Positions 37,301 through 45,629 of a stretch of DNA of 64,000 nucleotides are shown here, piece by piece. This DNA is from JAJEDW01 sp963555775 (GTDB lineage Bacteria > Acidobacteriota > Terriglobia > 20CM-2-55-15), in NCBI GenBank assembly GCA_963555775.3, contig CAUVWY020000002.1, positions 310,001-374,000 on the forward strand. The letters run 5' to 3'. Every line of letters starts with the position of its first letter. Within the stretch, counting starts at the first letter, position 1. The notes under the pieces were generated by a model. It saw only the letters and a program-made list of their open reading frames with translations. It did not search any database and was not told the origin of the DNA. A program made the position numbers and the translations under genes.

Positions 37301-39850
37301 CGTGGCATAGCCGAACAGGCCGGCAAAAACGACCGTGTCCGTGTCGATGAAGAGACTGCCGATCGTCCGCCCGTTGCCCTCGAAGATCGCACTGAACGGA
37401 TCCGCCAGCAAGTACCGCCTTTGAACTGCCTGGACGCCGGCGCCGCCGATCGGCGCCCAGCCTTCGCCGCCGTTCCAGTAATCGTCGCCCGAATCCGGAC
37501 CGCCGCTCCCGTCGGTGTCGAAGTTCAGGTTCTCCGTCAACTCGTAGCCGATACATCCGCCGGGGCACCCCATGTCGATCGCCCCCTGGGCAAAGGCTCC
37601 GGCCGCGTAGTAGGACCGCCAGACCGATGCGTCATCCAACACGCCGTCGCCGTTCAGGTCGTAGCGCATCGCATCGAGCTGGGCCAAGTTGCCGACATCG
37701 ATGAAGTTATCGTCATCAAGGTCGTAGTCCCGATTTCCAGCAGAGACCATGACCGAGAAGCTCGCCACCACGCTGAGGCCGCTGGGATCTGTCGCGCGCA
37801 CCGCGACCATGGCAGGGCCCGGCCACCTCGGGGTCAGCCTCAACTGAGACCCCGTCCGTGTGACCGCCACCCGATCGGGGTCGTTCGACAGTGCCGTGTA
37901 GGTCAACACGTCGTCATCCCGATCGGAAAAAGAGTTCGCCACGTCGGCCGTCACGGCTCCGGCGCCCCCTATCAGCGTCCGGTTTGGCAGCATGCCATCC
38001 ACCACCGTCGGCGCTCCGTTGCGGTCCGCCACGGGGACATCCACCGCATCTACCGCGCCGGGCGCCATCACGATGCCGGCGCCGGAATCTTGATCGACCC
38101 CGGTTGCTTCGATATCAAGCGCAGATCCGGTCATCGCCGTGCGAAGATTCGTCAGCGTCACGTTGTCGGGACCGCCCGCCGCCTCCAGCATCAACGCCGC
38201 GATGGCTGCCGCGTGCGGCGCCGCCGCCGAGGAGCCGCAGAACCTCGAAAAGCCGGGCGTCGAGGTCGACACACAGGTTGCGGCGGCCAGGTCCGGTTTC
38301 TGCAACACCCGCCCGCCAGTAGATGAGAAGTTCCCCGGCGTGATCGCCGTGCCGTCGGCTTCGAAGAAGATACGCCGCGGTCCGTCCGAGTTGGACCTCC
38401 GGACCGACTCCGTCCCGTTGAAGACGCCGCCGGCCCCGCGGGCCGCGCGGACATCCACGGCCGCCACGGTGATCACGTTGGCTGCCGCACTGTGCCCGAA
38501 AAGATTACCGGCGGTCGAGGTCGCCAACCGTCCTGCGTTCGCATCGAGGCGCAGGTAGCGATCCGCCGCGCCGGCTGTCTTGACGATGAGGAGACGGGCA
38601 TCGGCGTGGTTGTCCGCAATCGAAAAGATCAGCTCGACCGGATCCTGCCTGCCGTTCTGGATATCCGTCGAGCTGGCAAGCACGTTGTCGTCCGCGTCGA
38701 CCAGGAACAGGTCGTAGTCGTTTGTGGAGGCCCCCTGCGGGTCGGCCCACTGCAGGACGTAACCGAACGGGCTGTCTTGCGTGATCCGGTTCTTGACCAC
38801 CCCGCCGCCGAAGTCGTGGAGAACGCCGACCGATACGCCGTTCACGGACAGCGAACTCCCCGCGGCGTAATCGCCCTCCCAGACCCCGGACGATCCGTCG
38901 TTCTTGTTGCCGCCGTTGCCGCCGGCCGAGATGACGACACAGCCATCGGCAACCGCCGCGTTGACCGCCTGCGCCACGATGCCGTCCTGAAAAGCCGCTT
39001 CCCTGAGAAAGTAGACGTCGTCGACGATGACGTCCGCCCCTGCCTCGCAGAGCGCCTCGAGGTTGGACGCCAACAGCGGCTCTCCTCCGCCCGACGCCGT
39101 CGCGAAATAGAGATCTGCCCCCGGCGCGAGGTCGTGGACGATCTCGAGCATGGCCGTCCCCTCGCTTCCCTCTCCCTCCTTCCTCGGCAGCACCGTCACC
39201 CGGTCCGGCAGATCGCCCGACGACTGCCGGGCGGAGAGCGTATCGACGCCATTCGAGAGCACCCCGATCCCGATGCCCGTGCCGTCGACGCTATGGATTG
39301 TGCGCGCTGAGTTCGCCCGATGGGCGACATCGCCCTCGGAGGTGTCGTCCTTGCGGGTTACCGCCTGGGCGGCGGGGTGGATGGACTGTACCGCATCAAG
39401 CCCGGCGAGCGGCTCCACGTCGGCCAGTGGGAGCCGTGCCCGGATGCCCCTGTACTTCGGCACGCTGTTGATGACTGTGCCGCCCAGGGACCGGATGCGC
39501 GCCAGGACCTCCGGTGTGACGTCGGCCAGGATGTCCACCATCACCGTCTCGTCTGCGGCAACCTCGACCGGCGCCTGCCGGAGCGCGACGCTGTACTGCT
39601 GATCCTGCCGCGCGGGCAGTAGTTGCGAACTCACCTTCCTCTGGGCGAGCGTCCGCTGCGCCTTCTCGGCCAGCAGAGCCTCAATCTGCCGCACGGTCTT
39701 CACCGCCAACTCGCCGCCAGCCTGCACCGACGCTTGCTGGGCCCCGGCGGGCCCGGCCAGCAACGGAATCGCCAACACCGCCCCAAGCAGCCCCCAGCGC
39801 CGACCGGCGCCGGCCCGTGTCATGATTCCTGCCGTACGTGGCAGTTTCAT
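31316..39850 (-). CDS. Giant secreted subtilase-fold protein with GLUG repeats and array C-terminal cassette
   Basis: About 2,844 residues. ATG 39850 (MKLPRTAGIMTRAG) has GGGAG just upstream and opens a signal peptide ending GPAGAQQ. A propeptide-like helical segment (QIEALLAEKAQRTLAQRKVS) is followed by an S8-like domain (~175-615): VDGTGIGIGVLSNG, SEGTAMLEIVHDLAPGADL, VISAGGNGGN and FCGSSAAAPHAAAIAALML. The Ser motif is present, but the usual catalytic Asp and His positions read Asn/Ser and Glu. Next come a Ca-binding dockerin-like segment (DYDLDDDNFIDVGNLAQLD), GLUG repeats (GGLVGNNQSTGEI), Fn3-like, Ig/SwmB, cadherin-like and Fn3 domains, then Pro/Gly, Fn3, D1, linker, D2. The frame is open upstream to 41323, but that part is noncoding or relic. 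Confidence 0.83.
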   Translation of the reverse strand: MKLPRTAGIMTRAGAGRRWGLLGAVLAIPLLAGPAGAQQASVQAGGELAVKTVRQIEALLAEKAQRTLAQRKVSSQLLPARQDQQYSVALRQAPVEVAADETVMVDILADVTPEVLARIRSLGGTVINSVPKYRGIRARLPLADVEPLAGLDAVQSIHPAAQAVTRKDDTSEGDVAHRANSARTIHSVDGTGIGIGVLSNGVDTLSARQSSGDLPDRVTVLPRKEGEGSEGTAMLEIVHDLAPGADLYFATASGGGEPLLASNLEALCEAGADVIVDDVYFLREAAFQDGIVAQAVNAAVADGCVVISAGGNGGNKNDGSSGVWEGDYAAGSSLSVNGVSVGVLHDFGGGVVKNRITQDSPFGYVLQWADPQGASTNDYDLFLVDADDNVLASSTDIQNGRQDPVELIFSIADNHADARLLIVKTAGAADRYLRLDANAGRLATSTAGNLFGHSAAANVITVAAVDVRAARGAGGVFNGTESVRRSNSDGPRRIFFEADGTAITPGNFSSTGGRVLQKPDLAAATCVSTSTPGFSRFCGSSAAAPHAAAIAALMLEAAGGPDNVTLTNLRTAMTGSALDIEATGVDQDSGAGIVMAPGAVDAVDVPVADRNGAPTVVDGMLPNRTLIGGAGAVTADVANSFSDRDDDVLTYTALSNDPDRVAVTRTGSQLRLTPRWPGPAMVAVRATDPSGLSVVASFSVMVSAGNRDYDLDDDNFIDVGNLAQLDAMRYDLNGDGVLDDASVWRSYYAAGAFAQGAIDMGCPGGCIGYELTENLNFDTDGSGGPDSGDDYWNGGEGWAPIGGAGVQAVQRRYLLADPFSAIFEGNGRTIGSLFIDTDTVVFAGLFGYATSEIRNVGLIDADVTGTPLAAGLAGYNVGEIRASYVTGRVSGVENVGGLVGINVFGGGIRGSYATASVSGDDDVGGLAGDNRGEITAAYATGRVSGDSDVGGLVGNNQSTGEIRAAYATGPVSGDSGVGGLVGTSGGGQVIAGYWDTSTSGRTQSAGGTGRTTAQLQAPTDDTGIYADWDDDLWDIGEADEYPVLVVDFDGNNSATWQEFGYQLREGPALTTTANETRVNLNWEAVAASHWIPPPGVAYTLYRDDGTAVEALAENTGSRTYADTDFIAGVTYAYQVAAVVAGGEATRNGWLSVRVLDTTAPRLSLVSITSDPGTDGIYAAGDRIVVTAAFDEAVTVTGTPRVKLEVGGEERTADYADGSGTGALVFEYKVAEGESDDDGVSIAADGIDLNRGTIADASDNAAVLTHPAVSPRSGHRVDGVRPVLEDTGGAVVNGSILTLNYDELLDGGSTPPESAFTVRGGDRTRTVSDVGISGRAVILTVDPAVEHGEEGIRVSYRAGSGARLIRDVPGNEAAGLSNEPVTNETPDTTAPTVDSVEISSDPGTDRTYAAGEEIRVTVTFSETVEVTGTPRLTIELGSGRRTANYQGGSGTAALVFGYEVADGDSDTDGLAVEADSLSGGTIEDTSDNPAELDHDGLAADSNHNVDGVKPRLAASGGAVVNGTKLTLTYDEPLDGSSMPVPGDFTVSGGDRVRTVTGVRVNGSAVELTLDVGAEHLEAGIQVSYTPGDNPIRDVPGNDAEALSREPVTNDTPDTTAPTVRSLAITSNPGSDQTYAAGDEIEVTVTFDETVEVEGTPQLRLRVGTRTRTAGYETGTGAAALVFAYEVADGDDDTDGVSIEAGRIDRNGGTITDDAENRADLAHEAVAPQAGHKVDGVRPVLVSTAVDSSSLTLTYREALDEGSRPAPGDFTVHVDGSGRTVSGVSVSDTVVTLTLNPAVVHGDTGIRVSYAPDTDPIRDAVGNDAIALSNRSVTNTTGAPNTAPQITSPSSFDVPENQTVARRLAARDTDPGDEVTGWAIVGGTDRGQFTITSDTGDLNFRTAPDFEAPGDNEYEVTVEVKSGAGARELEAEQTITLRVTDEREPPGVPEPPVFSGETADILTVNWSEPDNTGPPITDYDVQYREKGTGRFIDGQHEGPGLSLTLDDLEPGTVYEVQVRATNDEGTSDWSESGEGMTVTPLTVQMTSDIEPPMEGPFTVRFSFSEPVTGFSSSDIESGQNPACSDDQNNPVFCDPGIGRLDTVDNRVFTNTVTPGTNGVAHNYTLTLTVSREAVRSSAGNKPNEEGALEVRVAPPGVTLPISAIGRTPSPGNGQVTLRWNTPANTGGAPIVRYEYRWAESGGEFSGWMRVGPAQRSATVPNLTNGTEYVFELRGVNALGYGGVETMRATPPPVVIRPPPPPPPPPTTGGGGGGGGGGRDRPPSYPGTIRAAGGDGAVTLRWEAPASRGSSRIQHYEYRIDGEGEWISTGSTDRAHTIAGLINGRVYVFHLRAVSAAGAGSHRISPEATPVADLDFTHFANGGFVTSTLALVNAGAYPVRPAIYFYDQDGDPIAVRRVVELTPDLEVADDGALRPRTVMNPLEELTIASHGRGGQRVGSVTVRAPSSIGGVLRFDIPNLGVAGVADSPTLRDALLPVRRQEMGINTGVAVRNRGTATLTLQCGLMRDGAVIEEADIRLAVNGQDSRFIDQVFPAADTSDFAGSVRCTAPEPGLFSAVAFELDGIHRIFTTLPVVPVPTPAVPQQEQEEEQEQEQQQDATRLDFTHFANGGKIVSSLVLVNAGANPVRPAIYFYDQQGDPIAAQSLVDLTEELEIGDDGALSPGTAMNPLGELTISSHGRGVLKVGSVAVTAEGPIGGVLRFDIPALGVAGVGDSPPVRDALVPVRRQDGGINTGVAVHNRDATALLVRCRLMRDGVVLEETMIPLAANGQDSRFIDQVFPTADTSDFVGSVRCLTPEPGLFSAVAFELDGIHRIFTTLPVVPVVEVP
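32010..32062 (-). repeat. Glu/Gln-rich linker repeat
   Basis: Short form of the D1-D2 linker (QQEQEEEQEQEQQQ). Confidence 0.75.
36880..37420 (-). repeat. GLUG-type repeats in the 31316-39850 protein
   Basis: About six ~25-35 residue units with the pattern VGGLVG...SYATG.VSG, as in GLUG motifs of IgA-peptidase-like and adhesin proteins. Confidence 0.8.
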
Positions 39851-40114
39851 ATTCTCCCGGCGGGCCGAAGCATATCTCCAATCCCGTACAGGTCCAGGTA
39901 GAGAATGAGGAATTGCTGAAACGCTATCTTCCGTTGCAGTTGTGGGAGAGGGGGCCAGGAGAACGGGGCTGGAGTTGATTCTCCAAGCTTCGATACGGCG
40001 TGGAATTTGCCGTTGCATCTTGCTGCCCATGTGTTCTGAATCGTTTTCCCGTACGGGCTGCGGGAGCTCAACATCTGGCGAGCCGCTGGCCGGTGCCGCC
40101 TGGTTGCGGACATC

Positions 40115-40458
40115 ACCCTGGTAGGTCGTGCCGCTGGCAAGCTGTACGTTGTCGGGGGCGGTGAAGGCCAGCGCGCCGACGGCGCGGGAGGGGTTGGCGA
40201 GGGTGGCGATCACGGCGCCCGGACTGGAGTCGCTCGCGCCGTGGATCCTGACGACGAGGTTCGTGCCGGGCGGCCATCGAAAGATGGCGATCCGCACGGA
40301 GTCGAGGGTCCACGAGGCCTCCCCCGTGCCGGTCGTGAACGCGTTCGCGCCCCCCCGCCGGTACTTATCTCTTGCACAATGGCCGAGTATTTGCCGAGGT
40401 TTTGGACAGCGATGACGCTCTGGGCGGCGATGACACCTGGTCCTGAAGAACAATCCAT
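40115..40458 (-). pseudogene. Relic N-terminus of a choice-of-anchor R-type array protein
   Basis: ATG 40458 (MDCSSGPGVIAAQS) has the conserved array start with AGGAGACCGAA before it. The frame runs to ISTGGG and then shifts at a run of seven C (40350-40356); in the other frame it continues as AFTTGTGEASWTLDSVRIAI, ending near SGTTYQGDV. This matches the FTTGSNTAGYTLSSVDV region of the protein at 25424-30133. The domain is then cut off and followed, after ~260 bp, by the subtilase start at 39850. Removing one base from the tract would join the relic in frame with the whole subtilase gene. Confidence 0.65.
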
Positions 40459-40588
40459 TTCGGTCTCCTACTCCCCTGACGTCCCGGCCTGCGCCGGGAC
40501 CGGACCGCACGATTCCGGCCGCCAAGGCCAGCGGAGCCCTCCACGCGGCCTGCCCGGTTTCCGCCGGCGGTCCGGACATAATTTCCCC

Positions 40589-40617
40589 TTGTAATTCTAG
40601 GTAATAAGGCGTGACAA
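40589..40617 (-). promoter_or_regulatory. Predicted promoter ahead of the relic and subtilase gene
   Basis: Minus strand TTGTCA (40617-40612), 17-bp spacer, TTACAA (40594-40589), in the conserved block. Confidence 0.6.
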
Positions 40618-40759
40618 TGCCGTCCTCTTTTAGGGTTATTAAGCGATTTCTGAGCGAATTGTATGCTATCCAGGAGCTGGACCGAATCGCACCGCCACGG
40701 CCGCGGTCCGGCGCCGAATCACCCGCCGGCCGGGGCGGCGGGCAGAGGGAGGAGAACGG

Positions 40760-41326
40760 ATGAGCGATCGCGACCGGACGGCGGACGAGAACGCGGCGCT
40801 GCGCGCCCGCATCTCCGCGCTCAGCGCGGCGAGCCTGCGCATCAACGCGAGCCTCGACCTCGAGACCGTGCTGAACGAGGTGGTCGACAGCGCCCGCGCG
40901 CTCACCGGTGCGCGCTACGGCGCTATCGCCACCATCGACGATGCCGGCGTCCCCCAGGACTTCGTCACCTCGGGCTTCACCGCGGAGGAGCACCGCAAGC
41001 TGGTGGAATGGCCCGACGGGCCGCGGCTGTTCGAGTATTTCCGCGACCTGCCGGGACCGCTGAGGCTGGCCGACGTGCCCGACTACGTGCGCTCGCTCGG
41101 GTTCTCGACCGACCGGCTGCCGGTGGTCCCGGCGTCCGCGTCGCCGCCGCACGTGACCCTCACGGTAACCCGGCCCAGTTCTCCGGAGGGCCGACCGGTG
41201 ATGGAAGCCAGTATTGCCGGGATCGCGGCGCTGGATGACACCGACTTGTTGGAACAGGCTGCCGCCGAGGCCGGCGATCTGGAACGGTGCGTGGCGTGGG
41301 CCTGGTTGTCGAATACGCCGCAATAG
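40760..41326 (+). pseudogene. Truncated GAF sensor, deletion derivative 2
   Basis: ATG 40760 after GGAGGAGAACGG. The first ~113 residues nearly equal those of derivative 1 (MSDRDRTADENAALR to the GAF strand PDYVRSLGFSTDRLP). Then the sequence switches to an unrelated tail (VVPASASPPHVTLTVTRPSS ... AWAWLSNTPQ) with no recognised domain. The GAF domain is incomplete, so it is probably non-functional. It is divergent from the relic/subtilase promoter. Confidence 0.75.
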
Positions 41327-41604
41327 CGCTTCAATCGCCGCGGCCGGAACCGGGAACTGTTCGACCTAACGCCCCCAACATTTAGCGCACCGTGGCGCGG
41401 CTGCGCAAAACCCCTACATGTAGTCACTGAGGATCGCCGATTCAGGCCGGTTTCGGAGGTATTGCGGGTCGGGCGCGGCGGAGATCGCCGCTCAGATCGA
41501 AACCCACGCCCTGGGAAAATCATCCGACTGGATCCACACGGCCGTTGTTGCGTGGCGTTCGTTTCCCGGGGACGAACATCATGATGGGGGCGCTTTATCC
41601 GAAG
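41327..41604. other. Intergenic region
   Basis: About 280 bp between the GAF derivative 2 and the 3' end of the M14 gene. No gene seen; it lacks the conserved 3' flank of the other units except GAAGTCAGGGCACCTCGACC at the stop. Confidence 0.5.
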
Positions 41605-44600
41605 TCAGGGCACCTCGACCACTGGGACGACGGGCAGGGTGGTGAAGATCCGGGCGACCCCATCCAGCTCGAAGGCCACCGCCGAGAAGCGGCCCGGTTC
41701 GGGCGTCAGGCACCGCACCGACCCCACGAAGTCCGACGTGTCGGCGGTGGGGAACACCTGGTCGATGAACCGGGAGTCCTGGCCGTTGGCCGGAAGCGGG
41801 ATCATCGTCTCTTCGAGCACGGCCCCGGCCCGCATCAATCGGCAGCGCACGAGGAGGGCGGTCGTGCCCCGGTTGTGGACCGCGACGCCCGTGTTGATGC
41901 CGCCATCCTGGCGGCGCACCGGGACCAGGGCATCCCGGACCGGCGGACTGTCGCCCACCCCGGCGACCCCGAGGGCGGGGATGTCGAAGCGCAGGACCCC
42001 GCCGATGGGACCCTCGGCCACGACGGTGACCGATCCGACCTTCAGAACCCCCCGTCCGTGGGTCGAGATCGTCAGTTCTCCCAGCGGGTTCATGGCCGTG
42101 CCAGGGCGCAGGGCCCCATCGTCGCCCACCTCCAGGTCCTCGGTGATATCCACCATCGATTCGGCGGCGACGGGGCCGCCGTCCTGATCGTGGAAATAGA
42201 TGGCCGGACGGACCGGATTGGCGCCCGCATTCACCAGCACCAGTGAGGAGACGATCTTCCCGCCATTGGCGAAATGGGTGAAGTCCAGCCGTGTGGCGTC
42301 CTGTTCGGGTTCCTCCTCTTGCTCCTGATCCTGTTCTTCCTCTTGTTCCTGCTCCTGCTCCGGGACCGCCGGTACCGGCACCACCGGCAGGGTGGTGAAG
42401 ATCCGGTTTACCCCGTCCAATTCGAATGCCACCGCCGAGAAGCGCCCCGGTTCGGGCGCGGCGCATCGCACCGACCCGGCGAAGTCCGAGGTGTCGGAGT
42501 CTGGGAACACCTGGTCGATGAACCGGGAGTCCTGGCCGTTGACCGCAAGCGGGATCATCGTCTCTTCGAGCACGGCGCCGTCCCGCATCAATCGGCATTG
42601 CAGGGTCAGAGTGGCCGTTCCCCGGTTGCGGACCGCGACGCCGGTGTTGATGCCGCCATCCTGGCGGCGCACCGGGACGAGGGCATCCCGGAGGGTCGGG
42701 CTGTCGCCGACCCCGGCGACCCCGTGGCCGGGGATGTCGAAGCGCAGGACCCCGCCGATGGAACCGGGCGCGCGCACCGTGACCGATCCGACCCGCAGTC
42801 CCCCGCGGCCGTGGGTGGCAATGGTGAGTTCGCTCAGGGGGTTCATGACCGTCCGGGGGCGCAGGGCGCCGTCGTCACCCACTTCCAGATCCGGGGTGAG
42901 TTCCACCACCCTCCGGGCGGCGATGGGGTCGCCGTCCTGATCGTAGAAGTAGATGGCGGGACGGACCGGATAGGCGCCCGCGTTCACCAGCGCCAGCGTG
43001 GACGTGATGAACCCCCCATTGGCGAAATGGGTGAAGTCCAGGTCCGCCACGGGCGTGACATCGGGCGAAATGCGGTGGGAACCGGCGCCGGCCGCGCTCA
43101 CCGCGCGGAGATGAAAGAAGTAGACCCGGCCGGCGATCAGACCGGCAATCGTGTGGGTGCGGTCGGTCGATTCGGTCGAAATCCACTCGCCCTCCCCGTC
43201 GATCCGGTACTCGTAATGCTGAATCCGGGAACTGCCCCGGCTGGCCGGCGCCTCCCATCGTAGCGTCACCGCCCCGTCGCCGTCCTCCGCCCGAATGGTT
43301 CCGGGATAGGACGGTGGCCGGGCGCGCCCCCCACCTCCACCGCCTCCGCCACCCGTGGTGGGCGGTGGCGGCGGAGGAGGCGGAGGCGGAGGCGGAGGTG
43401 GCGGTGGAGCGGTTACCGTAACCCGGGCCGTGCTGCTCGTGCTTCCCCCAGGCCCCGTGGCCGTTAAGGTATAGGTCGCAGACTCGGTCGGCGAAACCGA
43501 AAGTGAGCCCTCCGATTGCACTTGGCCGATACCGGGCTGTAGGTTGAGTTCTGTCGCATTTTGGGAACTCCACTGCAATGTCGCGCTCTCTCCCTCCTCA
43601 ATGCTGCTCGGCTGGACCGTCAAGCTTACCGACGGAGCCGGCGGTGGCGGCATCCCGATTCCCAGAAAGATCGCGCTGAAAGCTCCCCAGTTCTGATCCG
43701 AATCCTTCCCGCGCACGTAAACGATATGCCGCCCGTCACTGAGGTTGGTCGTGTCAACCGACGCCGCATAAACATCCCCGTGACCCACCATGGAGAGCGG
43801 CGCCGGAACCGGAGTCGTGACCCACGGGGGCGTGTCGATGTAGTACTCCGCGGTTTCGAGAGACTGCGTGGGTTCGGTGCCGTTGGAATTGTTAAACTGG
43901 CTGTCGTTCAGGGTGGCGCTGAGTGTAACTGAGGTACCCGCCGCGACCACGGACGGCCATTCTGCTGCGCCGAGCGAGAGGCTGCCGTCGACAACGTCGG
44001 GGCCCGAGGGCGTCATATAGGGAGTTCTCGCAACCTTCGCCGCGTAGTAGAGCGATGGCATGTTGCGCGGAAGCACCGTGTCTTCGAAGTAGCTGCATTG
44101 TTCGAAAAACTCGGTGCCGAGCTCGTACGTAAAACTCGCCACGCCCATCTCTCCATAGCCGAAGTCCTCAGTCGTGCCGTCGGTCTTGTAAAGATCGAGC
44201 GCATGCTGCGGGGTATGCCCGTTGAAGAAAGCCAGCTTGCGGGCAATCGTTCGGAGCTGTGTATTGTTGGGGGCTAGTGTCTGCGTGAACCCATAGGGGT
44301 AAAGTATCAATTGGCCGGAGCTGTGGATATCCAGGTAGATGCCTGTGGCGTCATCAGGCGCAGGGTCGGTGAAATGCGGTCCGCGCTGATCGGGAAAGAT
44401 CGACCGAATGTAATTCTGGAGGGACAGTGCTTCGGGTTCCGAAGCGGCAGAAGCACCGTGGTAGGTATTGCTGCACTGGGAATCGCTCGAACCGCCGCAG
44501 CAGTTCCACATGAACTCGAAGTTTCGGTTGAGGTCCGCGCCTCGACTGTTCGGTTCCTCTGTGCAGTAGTTTTCATTGACGTTCTTGCGCCACAACTGGC

Positions 44601-45375
44601 CCGCCTCCGCATGTTTGCGGCCGTCCGGGTTAGCCTGCAGCATCAAGTGGATCTCATGATGGTCGAGCAACCAGGTCGCATCGGCAGCGACATCGTAGTT
44701 GCGGATCAAGTCCTCCGCAAAGCGTGTTACCAACTCCGCCGGAGTATATTCTCTGGCGTGAATCGCCGAAGTGACGAACATCTTCGGCTTTGGGTCCGCC
44801 ACGTTCTCGTTCGTCAAGACGAGGACCCGCATGTCATAGCCGCCGTCACTATCGGTCTTCAACCACGAATCACCGACATCAACCCAACTCGCCAAGGTTG
44901 GGTTGCTCGCAACGATAGAATCCGCAGTGGCGAACGTCTCCTCGACGGTTCGGTAGCATGAGAAACCAGATATCCCGGTCGTTGCTCTCGCCACGGCCTG
45001 TTTTGGAGTCTGATCTGATCGGAGCACGCCGGGCGGGGCAAGTATCGTCGACAATTCTTGTGCGCTGACAGGTTCCGTTCTCAACCCGCGCTGCTGCAGG
45101 CGCTGAAGCTGTTCGGCGGTGACCTCCACCACCAAGTATCCATTTTCGTACTTGGATTCGATCGGCTCCAAACTCGCGGCAATAAGTCGGCCGGTCGCCA
45201 GATCGTCGAAGAAGACACGGACGATCATCTCCTCGCCGGAGATCTGCGCCCGTAGCTCAGGGGCAACCGCCGCAACAAGGATGCTCAACGCAAAAAGAAT
45301 GGCCAGCCCACCACGAGCCACCCGAAGAACTCGGTCTAGAGTTGAAGGTCGGCTGTTACCGCTGTGTTGCATCAT
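41605..45375 (-). CDS. Secreted M14 zinc carboxypeptidase with Ig-like domains and array C-terminal cassette
   Basis: About 1,256 residues from ATG 45375 (MMQHSGNSRPSTLD), which precedes a good signal peptide (GGLAILFALSILVAAVAPEL). An alternative ATG at 45633 overlaps the upstream gene's stop (ATGA) and would add 86 residues, including another hydrophobic segment. Residues ~125-455 are an M14 peptidase: AIHAREYTPAEL (zinc His and Glu), NPDGRKHAEAGQLWRKN, GADLNRNFEFMW (substrate Arg/Asn), DIHSSGQLILYPYG (third zinc ligand His) and ASFTYELGTEFF (catalytic Glu). All key residues are present. Two Ig-like domains follow (~460-655), then Pro/Gly linker, Fn3, D1, Glu/Gln linker and D2. It probably trims peptides outside the cell. 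No own array-type promoter is seen; it may be co-transcribed with the 58489 gene. Confidence 0.87.
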   Translation of the reverse strand: MMQHSGNSRPSTLDRVLRVARGGLAILFALSILVAAVAPELRAQISGEEMIVRVFFDDLATGRLIAASLEPIESKYENGYLVVEVTAEQLQRLQQRGLRTEPVSAQELSTILAPPGVLRSDQTPKQAVARATTGISGFSCYRTVEETFATADSIVASNPTLASWVDVGDSWLKTDSDGGYDMRVLVLTNENVADPKPKMFVTSAIHAREYTPAELVTRFAEDLIRNYDVAADATWLLDHHEIHLMLQANPDGRKHAEAGQLWRKNVNENYCTEEPNSRGADLNRNFEFMWNCCGGSSDSQCSNTYHGASAASEPEALSLQNYIRSIFPDQRGPHFTDPAPDDATGIYLDIHSSGQLILYPYGFTQTLAPNNTQLRTIARKLAFFNGHTPQHALDLYKTDGTTEDFGYGEMGVASFTYELGTEFFEQCSYFEDTVLPRNMPSLYYAAKVARTPYMTPSGPDVVDGSLSLGAAEWPSVVAAGTSVTLSATLNDSQFNNSNGTEPTQSLETAEYYIDTPPWVTTPVPAPLSMVGHGDVYAASVDTTNLSDGRHIVYVRGKDSDQNWGAFSAIFLGIGMPPPPAPSVSLTVQPSSIEEGESATLQWSSQNATELNLQPGIGQVQSEGSLSVSPTESATYTLTATGPGGSTSSTARVTVTAPPPPPPPPPPPPPPPPTTGGGGGGGGGRARPPSYPGTIRAEDGDGAVTLRWEAPASRGSSRIQHYEYRIDGEGEWISTESTDRTHTIAGLIAGRVYFFHLRAVSAAGAGSHRISPDVTPVADLDFTHFANGGFITSTLALVNAGAYPVRPAIYFYDQDGDPIAARRVVELTPDLEVGDDGALRPRTVMNPLSELTIATHGRGGLRVGSVTVRAPGSIGGVLRFDIPGHGVAGVGDSPTLRDALVPVRRQDGGINTGVAVRNRGTATLTLQCRLMRDGAVLEETMIPLAVNGQDSRFIDQVFPDSDTSDFAGSVRCAAPEPGRFSAVAFELDGVNRIFTTLPVVPVPAVPEQEQEQEEEQDQEQEEEPEQDATRLDFTHFANGGKIVSSLVLVNAGANPVRPAIYFHDQDGGPVAAESMVDITEDLEVGDDGALRPGTAMNPLGELTISTHGRGVLKVGSVTVVAEGPIGGVLRFDIPALGVAGVGDSPPVRDALVPVRRQDGGINTGVAVHNRGTTALLVRCRLMRAGAVLEETMIPLPANGQDSRFIDQVFPTADTSDFVGSVRCLTPEPGRFSAVAFELDGVARIFTTLPVVPVVEVP
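42287..42371 (-). repeat. Glu/Gln-rich linker repeat
   Basis: D1-D2 linker, almost the same as at 26106-26190. Confidence 0.75.
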
Positions 45376-45629
45376 TGCCCAGGCGGCTGGCAGCCTGAAG
45401 AGATCACGAAGAAGGCAATCCCGCCTTCGTCGGCCAAATACCGCCGTCAGCGTCGGGTTGAAGCCGCCGCCCGGACACGGTTCCAATTGGGCGTTACCCT
45501 CTGCCTGTATCGGTATCGGGGCGGCCAGTAGCGCCGCCAGCGCAGGCAGTAGGGCCGGGCTCAACGGACTGGCAAAGGACGTCAGTCCTCGGGCTACCCG
45601 CCCGATCCGCGGCGCTCGATCTCCCGACG

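Larger units (their letters stand above)
39851..40759. other. Leader region with relic domain and conserved divergent block, copy 2
   Basis: About 900 bp. Holds the relic choice-of-anchor fragment (40115-40458), the array promoter (40589-40617) and the shared block ending GGAGGAGAACGG before the second GAF fragment. Confidence 0.7.

Noticed and set aside
39851..41323. Upstream extension of the subtilase frame to 41323
   Set aside because: It crosses the promoter block and the antisense of the GAF fragment; only the relic part at 40115-40350 is meaningful.
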